This document shows positions 46,457 to 55,184 of a DNA stretch of 64,000 nt, piece by piece; within the stretch, counting starts at the first letter, position 1, and each line of letters begins with the position of its first letter. Origin of the DNA: PALSA-1004 sp963829085 (GTDB lineage: Bacteria > Pseudomonadota > Gammaproteobacteria > Burkholderiales > SG8-41); the NCBI GenBank assembly GCA_963829085.1, contig CAWHHJ010000005.1:328486-392485 (forward strand), read 5' to 3'. The position numbers were made by a program, and so were the translations under genes. The notes beneath the pieces were generated by a model. The model was not told the DNA's origin, searched no databases, and saw only the letters and a program-made list of their open reading frames with translations.

Positions 46457-46858
46457 CTAGAACCGCTTGTTGAGCATTACGCCGGGAGCTCGTTTCGGTT
46501 GCAATCCCAGACTGCTGCTGGGACTTAGCTCGACCGTGTTCGGATTGTTGAGGTTGAGACCAACGCCTACACCCCATTCACTTTTCTGGTCCAGCGGCAC
46601 GACGACGCCTTTAGATTCGTTACTGTAGCTGAGACCAAAGGGCAGATCGACGCCGAGCGACTTGCTGCTTGTATTAGGCCTCAATCCGAGCTGACTTGGC
46701 GAGAGTCTCGCACGCAACGTGTCTGCATCAAGACTTACCGGAGGATGAAGATCGGCTGGCGGGACGATCGCTGTGCCTTCACTTTGCGCATAAGAACCGG
46801 CAATGAAGAAATGGCTAGCCGCCATTGCGATGGCAGTCAGCATCAAACAACGGTACAT
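46457..46858 (-). CDS. Hypothetical secreted protein
   Basis: 133 residues with a signal peptide (CLMLTAIAMAASHFFIAGSY then AQSEG). The mature part is Ser/Asn/Pro-rich with LSYSNESKGVVVPLDQKSEW and VGLNLNNPNTVELSPSSSLG. Alternating polar and glycine residues suggest a small beta-structured protein, perhaps outer-membrane related. No family known. It converges on comEC. Confidence 0.55.
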   Translation of the reverse strand: MYRCLMLTAIAMAASHFFIAGSYAQSEGTAIVPPADLHPPVSLDADTLRARLSPSQLGLRPNTSSKSLGVDLPFGLSYSNESKGVVVPLDQKSEWGVGVGLNLNNPNTVELSPSSSLGLQPKRAPGVMLNKRF

Positions 46859-47084
46859 GGCGCGCCTCCTGTCTGTGCACCCTTATTCGCGACCTCCCTA
46901 TTATTATCCGGTAACCGTGACTTTTTCAACACTTGGGGGTCCCCCGCGGCGACGGGCCGGGTGTTTCGCAACAACAAGCGCCCGGGACGTTAGCGTGCTG
47001 TTGAGCAATCTAACGGTCTACGCTTTCAAGCGTTACATTTTGATTCCAAGTGTTTATTGCGGCCGATCGCGTAAAATCGCGCCC

Positions 47085-47843
47085 ATGAAGCTGTGCCCCA
47101 AATGTGCGTACGAGCGTAAGCCAACCGACATCGGACCGGCGGGCATCTGCACCGCGTGCGGGCTGGTATTTTCCAAGTGGGTCGACCGCAGTCTCGGGCG
47201 GTTACAAATTCGAGCGGCCGTCAACGTCCGTGACGACGGAAATGGCCGTTTACAGCAATTGGTTTCGGCGCTCACGCATGTCGAAGCGCGCGTAGACTCG
47301 ATGTCGTTCTGGGCCCGTGTCGCGATTTTCGCGGCGCTGTTTTTGTGGGGCTGGCAGTTCATCCTTATGGACTACCGCAGCGCCGACATCATGAACTCCT
47401 TCATGCATCGCATCGATCTTGTTTTTCACGAGGCGGGACATGTTTTCTTCATGCCATTTGGCGCTTTCATGGCGATACTCGGGGGAACGCTCGGTCAATT
47501 GATTATGCCGGTCGTCGTGATCGTTGCATTGATTGTGACGAGTGGCGATACTTTCGGCGCCTCGGTCGGTCTTTGGTGGCTTGGGCAAAGCCTGATGGAT
47601 TGTGCGCCATACATTGCGGACGCACGTGCGCTGCAACTGCAGCTGGTCGGTGGCGGTACGGGGGCAGACCGGCCCGGCGCCCATGACTGGGAAAACATTC
47701 TGCTGGATCTCAATCTGATTCAGCATGATCTCCGGATAGCTTCGATCGCGCATGCCATCGGCGCGCTCGTGATGCTGCTTGCGTTTGCGTGGGGTGCATA
47801 CCTCCTGCTCAAGCAACACGCGAACATCGACCACAAAGATTAG
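47085..47843 (+). CDS. Membrane protein with zinc ribbon and HEAGH motif
   Basis: 252 residues from the ATG at 47085; the long frame upstream has no coding look. The N-terminus has a CPKCAYER...CTACGLVF zinc ribbon, then a coiled linker and about six membrane segments. The first of these is followed by RIDLVFHEAGHVFFMPFG, a HExxH site at a membrane boundary as in intramembrane (M50-like) metallopeptidases. A possible third ligand is the Asp in LIQHDLRIA or in WLGQSLMDCAPY. It ends one base before relA and is probably cotranscribed with it. The proteolytic role is inference. Confidence 0.7.
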   Translation: MKLCPKCAYERKPTDIGPAGICTACGLVFSKWVDRSLGRLQIRAAVNVRDDGNGRLQQLVSALTHVEARVDSMSFWARVAIFAALFLWGWQFILMDYRSADIMNSFMHRIDLVFHEAGHVFFMPFGAFMAILGGTLGQLIMPVVVIVALIVTSGDTFGASVGLWWLGQSLMDCAPYIADARALQLQLVGGGTGADRPGAHDWENILLDLNLIQHDLRIASIAHAIGALVMLLAFAWGAYLLLKQHANIDHKD

Positions 47844-47844
47844 C

Positions 47845-50022
47845 ATGGCAGGCGCGCTTCATTTGAAGCTGGTGACCGGCGTAGAAAGTACGCCAGTGCG
47901 ACGGCGTATACCTGCACTCGAGGATTACTCCCCGGACGACGTTGCGTTGATCGATCGCGCGCTGGACTGGGCGTCGCCTGTGCTCGCCACGAAGACCTCA
48001 AGTGGCGGAGAACCGGCGCTTGCACACGCGCTCGGCATCGCGGACATCCTCGCGGCACTCAAGCTTGATGCCGACTGCATAGCTGCCGGTATGCTTGTGC
48101 AGCTCGGTGACACGCCGGACATGCTCAACAGCATACGGCAGCGTTTCGGTGGAGCGATCGAAGCGCTTGCCGACGGTGTGAACCGTATGCGCGTTATCGA
48201 ATCGCTCACTCAAGGCACCGCACGGCCCGACGCCGACGCAGCGCAACTCGAAGGCTGGCGTAAGATGCTGCTGGCGATGGCGCAGGACTTGCGCGTAGTT
48301 CTCATCAAACTCGCTGATGAACTGCAAACGCTTCGGTTCGTGGTCAAGTCTCACGACCCGAACGAAGGTCGACCGGGGGCCCGGATCGCGCTGGACATAT
48401 TTGCGCCGCTTGCCAACCGGCTCGGCGTATGGCAATTGAAATGGGAATTAGAAGACCTCGCCCTGCGTGTGCTCGAGCCGCAGACTTACAAGCATATCGC
48501 GAGTCTCATCGACGAAAAGCGCGCGGTTCGCAATCATTACATCGAAGGCGCTATCTCACTGTTGCGGCAGTCAGTTGGGCAAGCGGGAATACAAACTGAA
48601 ATAAGCGGACGCGCCAAGCACATCTATAGCATCTACAAAAAGATGCGGCGTAAAGGCGTGGGCTTCGATGCACTTTACGACGTGCATGCGCTTCGCATCC
48701 TGGTGAACGATGTCGCCGACTGCTATGCGGCGCTGGATGCAGTGCATGGCTTATGGCCGCCGCTGGCAAACGAGTTCGACGATTATATCGCGAAGCCGAA
48801 GAGCAATGAGTACCGATCGCTGCATACTGCCGTGACAGGTCCGGACGGAAAACCGCTCGAGATACAAATTCGCACATTCGAGATGCACCGCGACGCGGAG
48901 CTGGGTATCGCTGCGCACTGGCGCTATAAGGAAGGGGCGCGCAAGGACGCCGGTTACGATCGCAAGATTGCGTGGCTGCGTCAGATGGTGCGGTGGAAGG
49001 AAGAACTTGCCGACACCAGACACGTGAATCCACGCATTCAGGATGATGTCTTCGGCGACACCATCTATGTGCTTACACCGGAGGGCCGCGTGATCGATCT
49101 GCCGCGCGACGCAACGCCCATCGATTTCGCTTACCGGGTACATACGGACCTGGGCCATCGGTGTCGCGGTGCGCGTGTCGACGGCGCGATGGTGCCGCTT
49201 AACACGCCGCTGAGAAACGGTCAGCGCGTGGAGGTCATCGCAGCAAAACAGGGCGGCCCAAGCAGGGACTGGTTAAATCCGGCACTCGGATACTTGAAGG
49301 GTCCTGGGGCGCGCGGCAAAGTCAGGCAATGGTTCAACCGGCTGAACTACGAGGCGTCTATCACAGATGGACGCGCGGTTCTCGACAAAGAGCTGCAGCG
49401 CAATGGTATGACAGGCATCAATCTCGATGAACTTGCGCATAAGTTCGAGTTTGCCAAGCTGAATGATTTTCTTGCAGTGGTCGGACGTGGCGAATTAAGT
49501 CCGCACCAATTGCAGATTGCTCTCGCTGCTGATGCGCCTGCGACCGTTGTGCCTGACGCGGCGCCGATCGTGAAGAAAGCGCGCGCACAGCCTGGCGGGA
49601 TACTGGTGGTGGGTGTCGATAAACTGCTCACAGTGCCGGCGCGCTGCTGTAAACCTGCGCCGCCCGATGCCATCGTGGGCTTTGTTTCGCGCGGTCGTGG
49701 TGTGACCATACATCGCAAGAGCTGTGCAAACGTAGCGCGCCTGGACAGCGAGCGCCTCATCGCAGCTGACTGGGGTTATTCTGCCGACGCCATGTTTGCG
49801 GTCGACGTGCTTATCGAAGCAATGGATCGCACCGGACTGCTGCGTGACATCACCGAGATACTTTCCCGTGAACGGCTCAATGTTACCGCGACTAACAGCG
49901 CGAGCCGCGATAGCAGTGCACGCATCCTGCTGACAGTCGAGATCGACAACCTCGAACATCTGCATCGAGTGTTGACGCTGGTGAAGAATGTCGCGGGTGT
50001 GTCGCGCGCCGTGCGCCGTTAA
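47845..50022 (+). CDS. relA: RelA, (p)ppGpp synthetase I
   Basis: 725 residues from the ATG at 47845. Ribosome-associated alarmone synthetase of the stringent response. The N-terminal pseudo-hydrolase domain lacks the HD metal site (AGMLVQLGDTPDMLNS where HD-type sequence is expected), as in RelA rather than SpoT. The synthetase domain has ISGRAKHIYSIYKKMRRKGV, LYDVHALRILVND and DYIAKPKSNEYRSLHTAV. The TGS domain begins DDVFGDTIYVLTPEGRVIDL. A Cys-containing zinc-finger region (PARCCKPAPPD, HRKSCANV) and a C-terminal ACT domain (about 650-725) follow. The 3' end overlaps by four bases the end of the convergent hydratase gene. Confidence 0.95.
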   Translation: MAGALHLKLVTGVESTPVRRRIPALEDYSPDDVALIDRALDWASPVLATKTSSGGEPALAHALGIADILAALKLDADCIAAGMLVQLGDTPDMLNSIRQRFGGAIEALADGVNRMRVIESLTQGTARPDADAAQLEGWRKMLLAMAQDLRVVLIKLADELQTLRFVVKSHDPNEGRPGARIALDIFAPLANRLGVWQLKWELEDLALRVLEPQTYKHIASLIDEKRAVRNHYIEGAISLLRQSVGQAGIQTEISGRAKHIYSIYKKMRRKGVGFDALYDVHALRILVNDVADCYAALDAVHGLWPPLANEFDDYIAKPKSNEYRSLHTAVTGPDGKPLEIQIRTFEMHRDAELGIAAHWRYKEGARKDAGYDRKIAWLRQMVRWKEELADTRHVNPRIQDDVFGDTIYVLTPEGRVIDLPRDATPIDFAYRVHTDLGHRCRGARVDGAMVPLNTPLRNGQRVEVIAAKQGGPSRDWLNPALGYLKGPGARGKVRQWFNRLNYEASITDGRAVLDKELQRNGMTGINLDELAHKFEFAKLNDFLAVVGRGELSPHQLQIALAADAPATVVPDAAPIVKKARAQPGGILVVGVDKLLTVPARCCKPAPPDAIVGFVSRGRGVTIHRKSCANVARLDSERLIAADWGYSADAMFAVDVLIEAMDRTGLLRDITEILSRERLNVTATNSASRDSSARILLTVEIDNLEHLHRVLTLVKNVAGVSRAVRR

Positions 50023-50837
50023 CTTGAAAACGCTATAGTTAGCGGCCGAACGGGTAAGCCGCTGATCTCCGACGTCCACGTTTCGCCGATATGAACGGGC
50101 AGCGCAGCGGTCAGTGTGCCGGTCGTTACTACTTCTCCGACGCCTAACGCATCGAAGGCAGGCTGCGACGCAAGAATGTCCGCAAGGAATGCAAGCGCCA
50201 AAGCGGGATGGTCTAGCGCATTCTTGCCGACGCCTCGATCGCGTACCTCGCCATCTCGCTTCAACGTAACGGTGCAGTCCGCAAGGCGCTTAGGCATGTC
50301 GCGCAGGTCAGCAGCGTCGATAACGTAAGGCGTGCCGATCAGCAGACGCCAGTGAAACGACTGATCAGCCGCCGAGTCGGGTGCCTTGAAGCGCCAGTCG
50401 ACGAAGTGGCAGTCGACAACTTCGAAACTCGGTGCAAGCCATTCTATGGAGCGCAGTATCATTTCGGGATCCGTGCATCCGGACGGCACGGGGGCGCGCA
50501 GCTTGAACGCGATTTCAGGCTCGAGCCGTGGCGCGCAACTGCCGCGCAAGGAAAGTACCGCGTGATTGTCGCGTGCATAGACGAGCGTCGTGTCGTAGAC
50601 ATAGGCCCAGATCGGCGATGTCGCGCCATACTCGGGCCAAATGTTACGGTTGGTGAAACCGATTTTACGGCCGACCGTGCGCTCTCCGCGTTGACGGCGC
50701 AATGCTGCCATCTCGGCGGCGACGCGATACGCAGAAGCCCAATCGAAGTTTACATTGTGCGAGGACGGCGGGGGGATAAGAGTGCCGTTGTCATAGGCGT
50801 CAAGCAGGTCGCGTGCAATTGATGCGATTGATGGCAT
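50019..50837 (-). CDS. 2-keto-4-pentenoate hydratase-like protein (FAH superfamily)
   Basis: 272 residues from the ATG at 50837; a longer frame to 50873 exists. MhpD-type enzymes hydrate 2-oxopent-4-enoate in aromatic meta-cleavage pathways. Visible motifs: GRKIGFTNRNIWPEYG, RLEPEIAFKL (metal-binding Glu pair), VDCHFVDWRFKAPDSAADQS and the C-terminal VGEVVTTGTLTAALPVHIGE. No other meta-pathway gene adjoins it. Upstream on the same strand, 51 bases away, is the FGE-like gene. Confidence 0.85.
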   Translation of the reverse strand: MPSIASIARDLLDAYDNGTLIPPPSSHNVNFDWASAYRVAAEMAALRRQRGERTVGRKIGFTNRNIWPEYGATSPIWAYVYDTTLVYARDNHAVLSLRGSCAPRLEPEIAFKLRAPVPSGCTDPEMILRSIEWLAPSFEVVDCHFVDWRFKAPDSAADQSFHWRLLIGTPYVIDAADLRDMPKRLADCTVTLKRDGEVRDRGVGKNALDHPALALAFLADILASQPAFDALGVGEVVTTGTLTAALPVHIGETWTSEISGLPVRPLTIAFSS

Positions 50838-50888
50838 CGTTGTGTCGCTCGGTCTAGTGAACGTCACCTGCAAACAATTTTCGGTCCC

Positions 50889-51681
50889 TTACTTCGCGCA
50901 ACGAAAGCCGATGTTGTGATGCCCGGCGGATGGATTGCGTGACAAATTTCGTCCGCGGTGCGTAGTCGTCAGTTCTTCCGCTGTCGAGTCGTGGCCGCCG
51001 CCTCGCGTGCCCCGCACCGGTCCGGCTTTCAAGTCCTCGCGGCCATCAGAAGCGTCGTAGGGATAGGGCCGATAGGCGCTGGAAACCCATTCCCAGGCGT
51101 TGCCTGCCATATCTAATAAACCGTACGGACTTCCGCCCGCGCTGAACGACGTGACAGGCGCTGTGTCGTTAAACCGCTTACCGAACTGTGCTCGAGTACC
51201 GTCGGGCGCTGAGTTGCCCCACGGATATGTTCTGGCGTCTGTTCCCCGCGCCGCCTTTTCCCATTCCGCTTCGGACGGCAGTCTTTTCCCGCGCCAGGCG
51301 CAATAATCGCGCGCGCCGACCCACGACGGTTCCACGACCGGATGATTCTCGAAGCCCTTATCAGCGAGCCAGCGGCCGGCGTGCTCATGAATGCGTGCGT
51401 CATCGTCATCGAAGTCGTACCAGCCGCTCACTGTTTTTGTTTTGCGTGCCGTGGCTTTGCAGGAACTCCGCGAATTGGGCGTTGGTAACGGGCAGCCGAT
51501 CGATCATGAATGCGCGCAGATCGACTTTATGCGCGGGGCGTTCGTCAGCGGGACCCTGATCGCTTCCCATAATGAATGTTCCTGACGGGACGGTGATCAT
51601 GTCAGGCGGCACACTAACATCTACCGCGCCAGCCGCCGCACTCCACACCATGCAAGACAGTGCAGCGGTCTTCAAACTCAT
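50889..51681 (-). pseudogene. Formylglycine-generating-enzyme-like exported protein, one frameshift
   Basis: SUMF1/FGE-sulfatase domain. ATG at 51681 overlaps the stop of the DUF1330 gene (ATGA). Signal LKTAALSCMVWSAAAGAVDV, then MITVPSGTFIMGSDQGPADE and MIDRLPVTNAQFAEFL. The frame breaks near 51430, in an A-rich CAAAACAAAAACA tract, and continues in the next frame with YCAWRGKRLPSEAEWEKAAR, YPWGNSAPDG, GLLDMAGNAWEWVSSAY and HNIGFRCAK to 50889. All domain landmarks are present. The break in a homopolymer-like tract is suspicious for a sequence error. Many family members are not FGE but have structural or other roles. Confidence 0.78.
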
Positions 51682-51968
51682 GCGACGCCTTCGACCACGA
51701 TCATCTCGGTGTGCGCAGTGCGCTGACGCAGCAACTTCGCTTCGCGGTATTCCGGTGACGCCCACCACTCTTTCGCCCGCGCGACCGTCGGGAATTCGAG
51801 CACTACAAGACGAGCCGGTTTCCACGATCCTTCCAATGTTTCACAAATGCCACCCCTCACGGCGAATTTGCCGTCATATGCGGCAAGCGATGATGGAACC
51901 ATCGCCTTGTACGCTTCATACTCGCCGGGCTGCTTAACAGTGACCTGCACGATGATGTAAGCGGACAT
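51678..51968 (-). CDS. DUF1330 protein
   Basis: 96 residues with GGAGCAAGC upstream. The start SAYIIVQVTVKQPGEYEAYK and the core PARLVVLEFPTVARAKEWWA followed by SPEYREAKLLR are the complete DUF1330 dimeric alpha/beta-barrel fold. The function of the family is unknown; it resembles small monooxygenase-like folds. Its stop overlaps the start of the FGE-like gene, so the two are probably cotranslated. Confidence 0.88.
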   Translation of the reverse strand: MSAYIIVQVTVKQPGEYEAYKAMVPSSLAAYDGKFAVRGGICETLEGSWKPARLVVLEFPTVARAKEWWASPEYREAKLLRQRTAHTEMIVVEGVA

Positions 51969-52063
51969 GCTTGCTCCTTGCGAAGGGTGCGCTGTTTGCG
52001 GTGCGTTGGACTATATTGCGCACGCCGGCAGATCGCAAGTTACCATCGTCGCTGCATGTCCAA

Positions 52064-52092
52064 TTGAACGACTGACCCGAAACGGGTAGAAT
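52064..52092 (+). promoter_or_regulatory. Promoter of tRNA-Val
   Basis: TTGAAC (52064-52069) and TAGAAT (52087-52092) with the optimal 17-base spacing; the tRNA begins 12 bases after the -10 box. Confidence 0.7.
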
Positions 52093-52103
52093 GCTTCGCT
52101 TTC

Positions 52104-52180
52104 AGGCGCGTAGCTCAGCTGGTTAGAGCACCACCTTGACATGGTGGGGGTCGTTGGTTCGAGTCCAATCGCGCCTACCA
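52104..52180 (+). tRNA. tRNA-Val (anticodon GAC)
   Basis: 77 bases with encoded CCA. Acceptor AGGCGCG pairs with CGCGCCT; D-arm GCTC/GAGC; anticodon stem CCACC/GGTGG with loop TTGACAT, anticodon GAC; T-arm with TTCGAGT loop. Directly upstream of thrS, as in many betaproteobacteria. Confidence 0.95.
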
Positions 52181-52303
52181 ATTAGGCACTGCGTTGGACG
52201 ACGCAGAGTTGCAAGTGATAGCTAGACGGAAAGCGAGCGTTATGACACCGCGAACTTGCAGGTCGATGATGAGATTCCGGTTGTCCTGATTTTTCGCGAT
52301 GCG

Positions 52304-52334
52304 AAAAAAGTGCGGCCGGTCCGCACTTTTTTTT
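52304..52334 (+). terminator. Intrinsic terminator between tRNA-Val and thrS
   Basis: Stem AAAAAAGTGCGG / CCGCACTTTTTT with a 5-base CCGGT loop and a run of eight T, ending 25 bases before the thrS ATG. It could end the tRNA transcript or act as an attenuator in the thrS leader. Confidence 0.7.
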
Positions 52335-52359
52335 CGCCTATTCGTCCTGAAAGAACTGT

Positions 52360-54276
52360 ATGGTCAATGTGAAACTCCCGGACGGTTCGATCCGTCAATT
52401 CGACAATCCGGTGAAGGTTTCGGACGTCGCTGCGGCGATCGGTCCGGGGCTTGCCAAGGCAGCGCTCGCAGGTAAGGTAAATGGCAAGCTGGTCGATACG
52501 TCGTTCGTGATCGATCATGACAGCGACGTCGCGATTGTCACCGATAAAAGTTCGGACGGCCTCGATGTAATACGTCATTCGACTGCGCATCTCCTCGCAT
52601 ATGCGGTCAAGGAATTGTTCAGCGACGCGCAGGTGACGATCGGCCCGGTCATTGAAAACGGTTTCTATTACGATTTTTCGTACAAGCGCCCGTTCACGCC
52701 GGACGATCTCGCCGCGATAGAGAAGCGCATGGCGGAACTCGCGAAGCGCGACTTGCCGGTCACGCGCGAAGTGTGGCCGCGCGACAAGGCGGTCGAGTTC
52801 TTCAAGTCTACCGGCGAGCATTACAAGGCGGAAATTATTGCGTCCATCCCGTCCGGCGAAGACGTGTCGCTATACCGCGAAGGCGATTTCATTGATTTGT
52901 GCCGCGGCCCGCATGTTCCTTCGACCGGCAAGCTCAAAGTGTTCAAGCTCATGAAGGTTGCGGGCGCGTACTGGCGCGGCGACTCAAAAAACGAAATGCT
53001 GCAGCGGATCTATGGCACGGCGTGGGCGAAGAAAGAAGAGCAGGACGCGCACTTGCACATGCTCGAGGAAGCCGAAAAGCGCGATCACCGCCGGCTTGCT
53101 AAACAGCTAGATCTGTTTCACATGCAGGACGAAGCGCCTGGACTTGTGTTCTGGCACCCGCACGGCTGGACCATCTGGCAGCAGATAGAGCAGTACATGC
53201 GGCGCGTCTATCAGGAAAACGGTTACCAGGAAGTGAAGTGCCCTCAGATACTCGACCGCACACTTTGGGAGAAGTCCGGGCACTGGGACAATTACAAAGA
53301 AAATATGTTTACGACATCGAGTGAGAACCGTGACTATGCGGTGAAGCCGATGAATTGTCCGGGACACGTTCAGATTTTTAATACGGGCCTGCGCAGTTAT
53401 CGGGAGCTGCCGCTCAGATACGGTGAATTCGGTGCGTGTCATCGCAACGAGCCTTCAGGCGCATTGCATGGGATCATGCGCGTGCGCGGCTTCACGCAGG
53501 ACGATGGGCATATCTTCTGCAGTGAAGCGCAGATTCAACCGGAAGTCGCGAACTTCATTGATCTATTGATCGACACGTACCGGGACTTCGGCTTCACGGA
53601 CATCATTTACAAATTATCGACCCGGCCCACGAAGCGCGTTGGTGCGGACGAGACGTGGGATGTAGCCGAGAAAGCGCTTGCTGACGCGCTGAACTGCAAA
53701 GGTGTGAAATGGGAAACGCTGCCGGGAGAAGGCGCGTTCTACGGTCCGAAGATCGAATTTTCCTTGCAGGACTCCATCGGCCGGGTGTGGCAATGCGGCA
53801 CTATTCAGGTGGACTTTTCGATGCCGGAGAGGCTGGGCGCCGAGTACGTCGACGAAGACAACACCCGCAAAACGCCGGTCATGCTTCATCGCGCCATCGT
53901 CGGCTCGATGGAGCGATTCATTGGAATTCTGTTGGAAAATTATGCCGGTGCGCTGCCGATATGGCTCGCGCCCGTTCAGGTCGTGGTCATGAATATCAGC
54001 GCCAACCAGTCGGGTTACGCCGAGACGGTGGTCGGACAACTCAGGCGCGCTGGCATACGGGCGAACGCCGACTTGAGAAATGAGAAAATAACCTATAAAA
54101 TTCGGGAACATAGTCTGCAAAAGCTGCCGTATCAAGTCATCGTAGGCGACAAAGAGCGGGCAGCGCAGACAGTTGCCGTGCGGACCCGCAAAGGCGAGGA
54201 CCTGGGACAGATGTCCCTTCAGGCCTTTACCGAGCGCCTGCAACATGAGGCGCTACAGCTCGGGCGCACGGCTTAA
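52360..54276 (+). CDS. thrS: Threonyl-tRNA synthetase
   Basis: 638 residues, normal. Class II synthetase charging tRNA-Thr. N-terminal TGS domain (1-60), editing (SAD) domain with HSTAHLLAYAVKELF and, later, CRGPHVP. The catalytic core has motif 1 around the dimer region, PMNCPGHVQIF with the zinc Cys, motif 2 CHRNEPSGALHGIMRVRGFT, and motif 3 HRAIVGSMERFIGILLENYA. The C-terminal anticodon-binding domain ends at 54276. It is the first gene of the thrS-infC-rpmI-rplT-pheST run and has GAAAG upstream of ATG. Confidence 0.97.
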   Translation: MVNVKLPDGSIRQFDNPVKVSDVAAAIGPGLAKAALAGKVNGKLVDTSFVIDHDSDVAIVTDKSSDGLDVIRHSTAHLLAYAVKELFSDAQVTIGPVIENGFYYDFSYKRPFTPDDLAAIEKRMAELAKRDLPVTREVWPRDKAVEFFKSTGEHYKAEIIASIPSGEDVSLYREGDFIDLCRGPHVPSTGKLKVFKLMKVAGAYWRGDSKNEMLQRIYGTAWAKKEEQDAHLHMLEEAEKRDHRRLAKQLDLFHMQDEAPGLVFWHPHGWTIWQQIEQYMRRVYQENGYQEVKCPQILDRTLWEKSGHWDNYKENMFTTSSENRDYAVKPMNCPGHVQIFNTGLRSYRELPLRYGEFGACHRNEPSGALHGIMRVRGFTQDDGHIFCSEAQIQPEVANFIDLLIDTYRDFGFTDIIYKLSTRPTKRVGADETWDVAEKALADALNCKGVKWETLPGEGAFYGPKIEFSLQDSIGRVWQCGTIQVDFSMPERLGAEYVDEDNTRKTPVMLHRAIVGSMERFIGILLENYAGALPIWLAPVQVVVMNISANQSGYAETVVGQLRRAGIRANADLRNEKITYKIREHSLQKLPYQVIVGDKERAAQTVAVRTRKGEDLGQMSLQAFTERLQHEALQLGRTA

Positions 54277-54300
54277 TTTTTGATATAGCGGGGTCTTCAT

Positions 54301-54906
54301 ATAGCACAGGAAAAAGAGCCGCGCATTAACGGCGAAATCAATGTCCCTGAAGTTCGGTTGATCGGACCGAACGGCGAGCAGGTGGGCGTAGTCCCGATTG
54401 CGGTCGCCAATGCGCAGGCGGAAGCGGCAGAGCTTGATCTTGTGGAAATCGCACCGACCGCGGTGCCCCCGGTTTGTCGTGTCATGGATTTCGGCAAATT
54501 CAAGTACCGGGAAAGCAAGCGGCGGCACGAGGCGAAGCTTAAGCAAAAGCAGATCATCGTCAAAGAGGTCAAGTTCCGACCGAGCACAGACGAAGGCGAC
54601 TACAAGATCAAACTGCGGAACCTGACCCGGTTCCTCGACGAGGGTGATAAGTGCAAGGTGACGCTGCGGTTTCGCGGACGGGAGATGGCGCACCAGGAAT
54701 TCGGCATCAGACTGATCGAGCGTGTGAAGAACGATCTCGAAGCAGTCAGCGTGGTCGAGCAGTATCCGAAGATGGAAGGGCGGCAGATGGTGATGGTTTT
54801 ATCGCCGAAGAAAGTGGCTCCGCCCAAAAAGGAAACTGGCAAACCGGTGCCAGCCGCTGCAGTGGCGCACGCTGCCGGCGCCGAGAAAAAGCAGTTGCAG
54901 CAATAA
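54301..54906 (+). CDS. infC: Translation initiation factor IF-3, ATA start codon
   Basis: 201 residues if started at the ATA at 54301. That frame gives AQEKEPRINGEINVPEVRLI, the expected IF-3 N-terminus; the first ATG in frame (54358) would delete it, and no ATG, GTG or TTG fits. IF-3 genes are known to use rare starts (AUU in E. coli), which IF-3 itself discriminates against, giving autoregulation. GCGGGG lies about seven bases upstream. The C-terminal domain (KLKQKQIIVKEVKFRPSTDE, KVTLRFRGREMAHQ) is complete, with a Pro/Ala/Lys tail. It binds the 30S subunit. Confidence 0.9.
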   Translation: MAQEKEPRINGEINVPEVRLIGPNGEQVGVVPIAVANAQAEAAELDLVEIAPTAVPPVCRVMDFGKFKYRESKRRHEAKLKQKQIIVKEVKFRPSTDEGDYKIKLRNLTRFLDEGDKCKVTLRFRGREMAHQEFGIRLIERVKNDLEAVSVVEQYPKMEGRQMVMVLSPKKVAPPKKETGKPVPAAAVAHAAGAEKKQLQQ

Positions 54907-54914
54907 GTAGTAGT

Positions 54915-54951
54915 CCGGGTTCCCGAAGTCTTCCCCGTGGGAAGCACCCGG
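54915..54951 (+). promoter_or_regulatory. Hairpin in the infC-rpmI gap, candidate L20 operator
   Basis: CCGGGTTCCC pairs with GGGAA-GCA-CCCGG (ten pairs with a three-base bulge), 25 bases before rpmI. No T tract, so it is unlikely to be a terminator. L20 is known to repress rpmI translation through structured leaders in other bacteria; assignment here is inference. Confidence 0.3.
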
Positions 54952-54975
54952 CGCTATGTCAGAAAAGGAACAGCA

Positions 54976-55173
54976 ATGCCTAAAATGAAAACAAAGAGCG
55001 GCGCTAAAAAGCGCTTTAAGGTTGCGGCCAGTGGCCGCATCAAACGTGGCAGTGCGTATCTGCGCCACATCCTCACCAAAAAGACAACCAAGCGAAAACG
55101 TCAATTACGCGGCGGCACCGGCGTTCACGAGAGCGATCAGCGTTCCGTGCGCACCATGCTTCCCTACGCGTAG
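54976..55173 (+). CDS. rpmI: 50S ribosomal protein L35
   Basis: 65 residues from the ATG at 54976 (AAAAGGAAC upstream). MPKMKTKSGAKKRFKVAASG and the basic middle (GSAYLRHILTKKTTKRKRQL) are L35 signatures. The frame extends upstream without meaning. Cotranscribed with rplT, 11 bases away. Confidence 0.97.
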   Translation: MPKMKTKSGAKKRFKVAASGRIKRGSAYLRHILTKKTTKRKRQLRGGTGVHESDQRSVRTMLPYA

Positions 55174-55184
55174 GGACATAAGTC

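Noticed and set aside
50352..50822. 156-codon plus-strand frame opposite the hydratase
   Set aside because: Antisense shadow; the hydratase frame shows conserved motifs.
53614..54246. 210-codon reverse frame opposite thrS
   Set aside because: Antisense shadow of a conserved synthetase gene; no ribosome site or domain.
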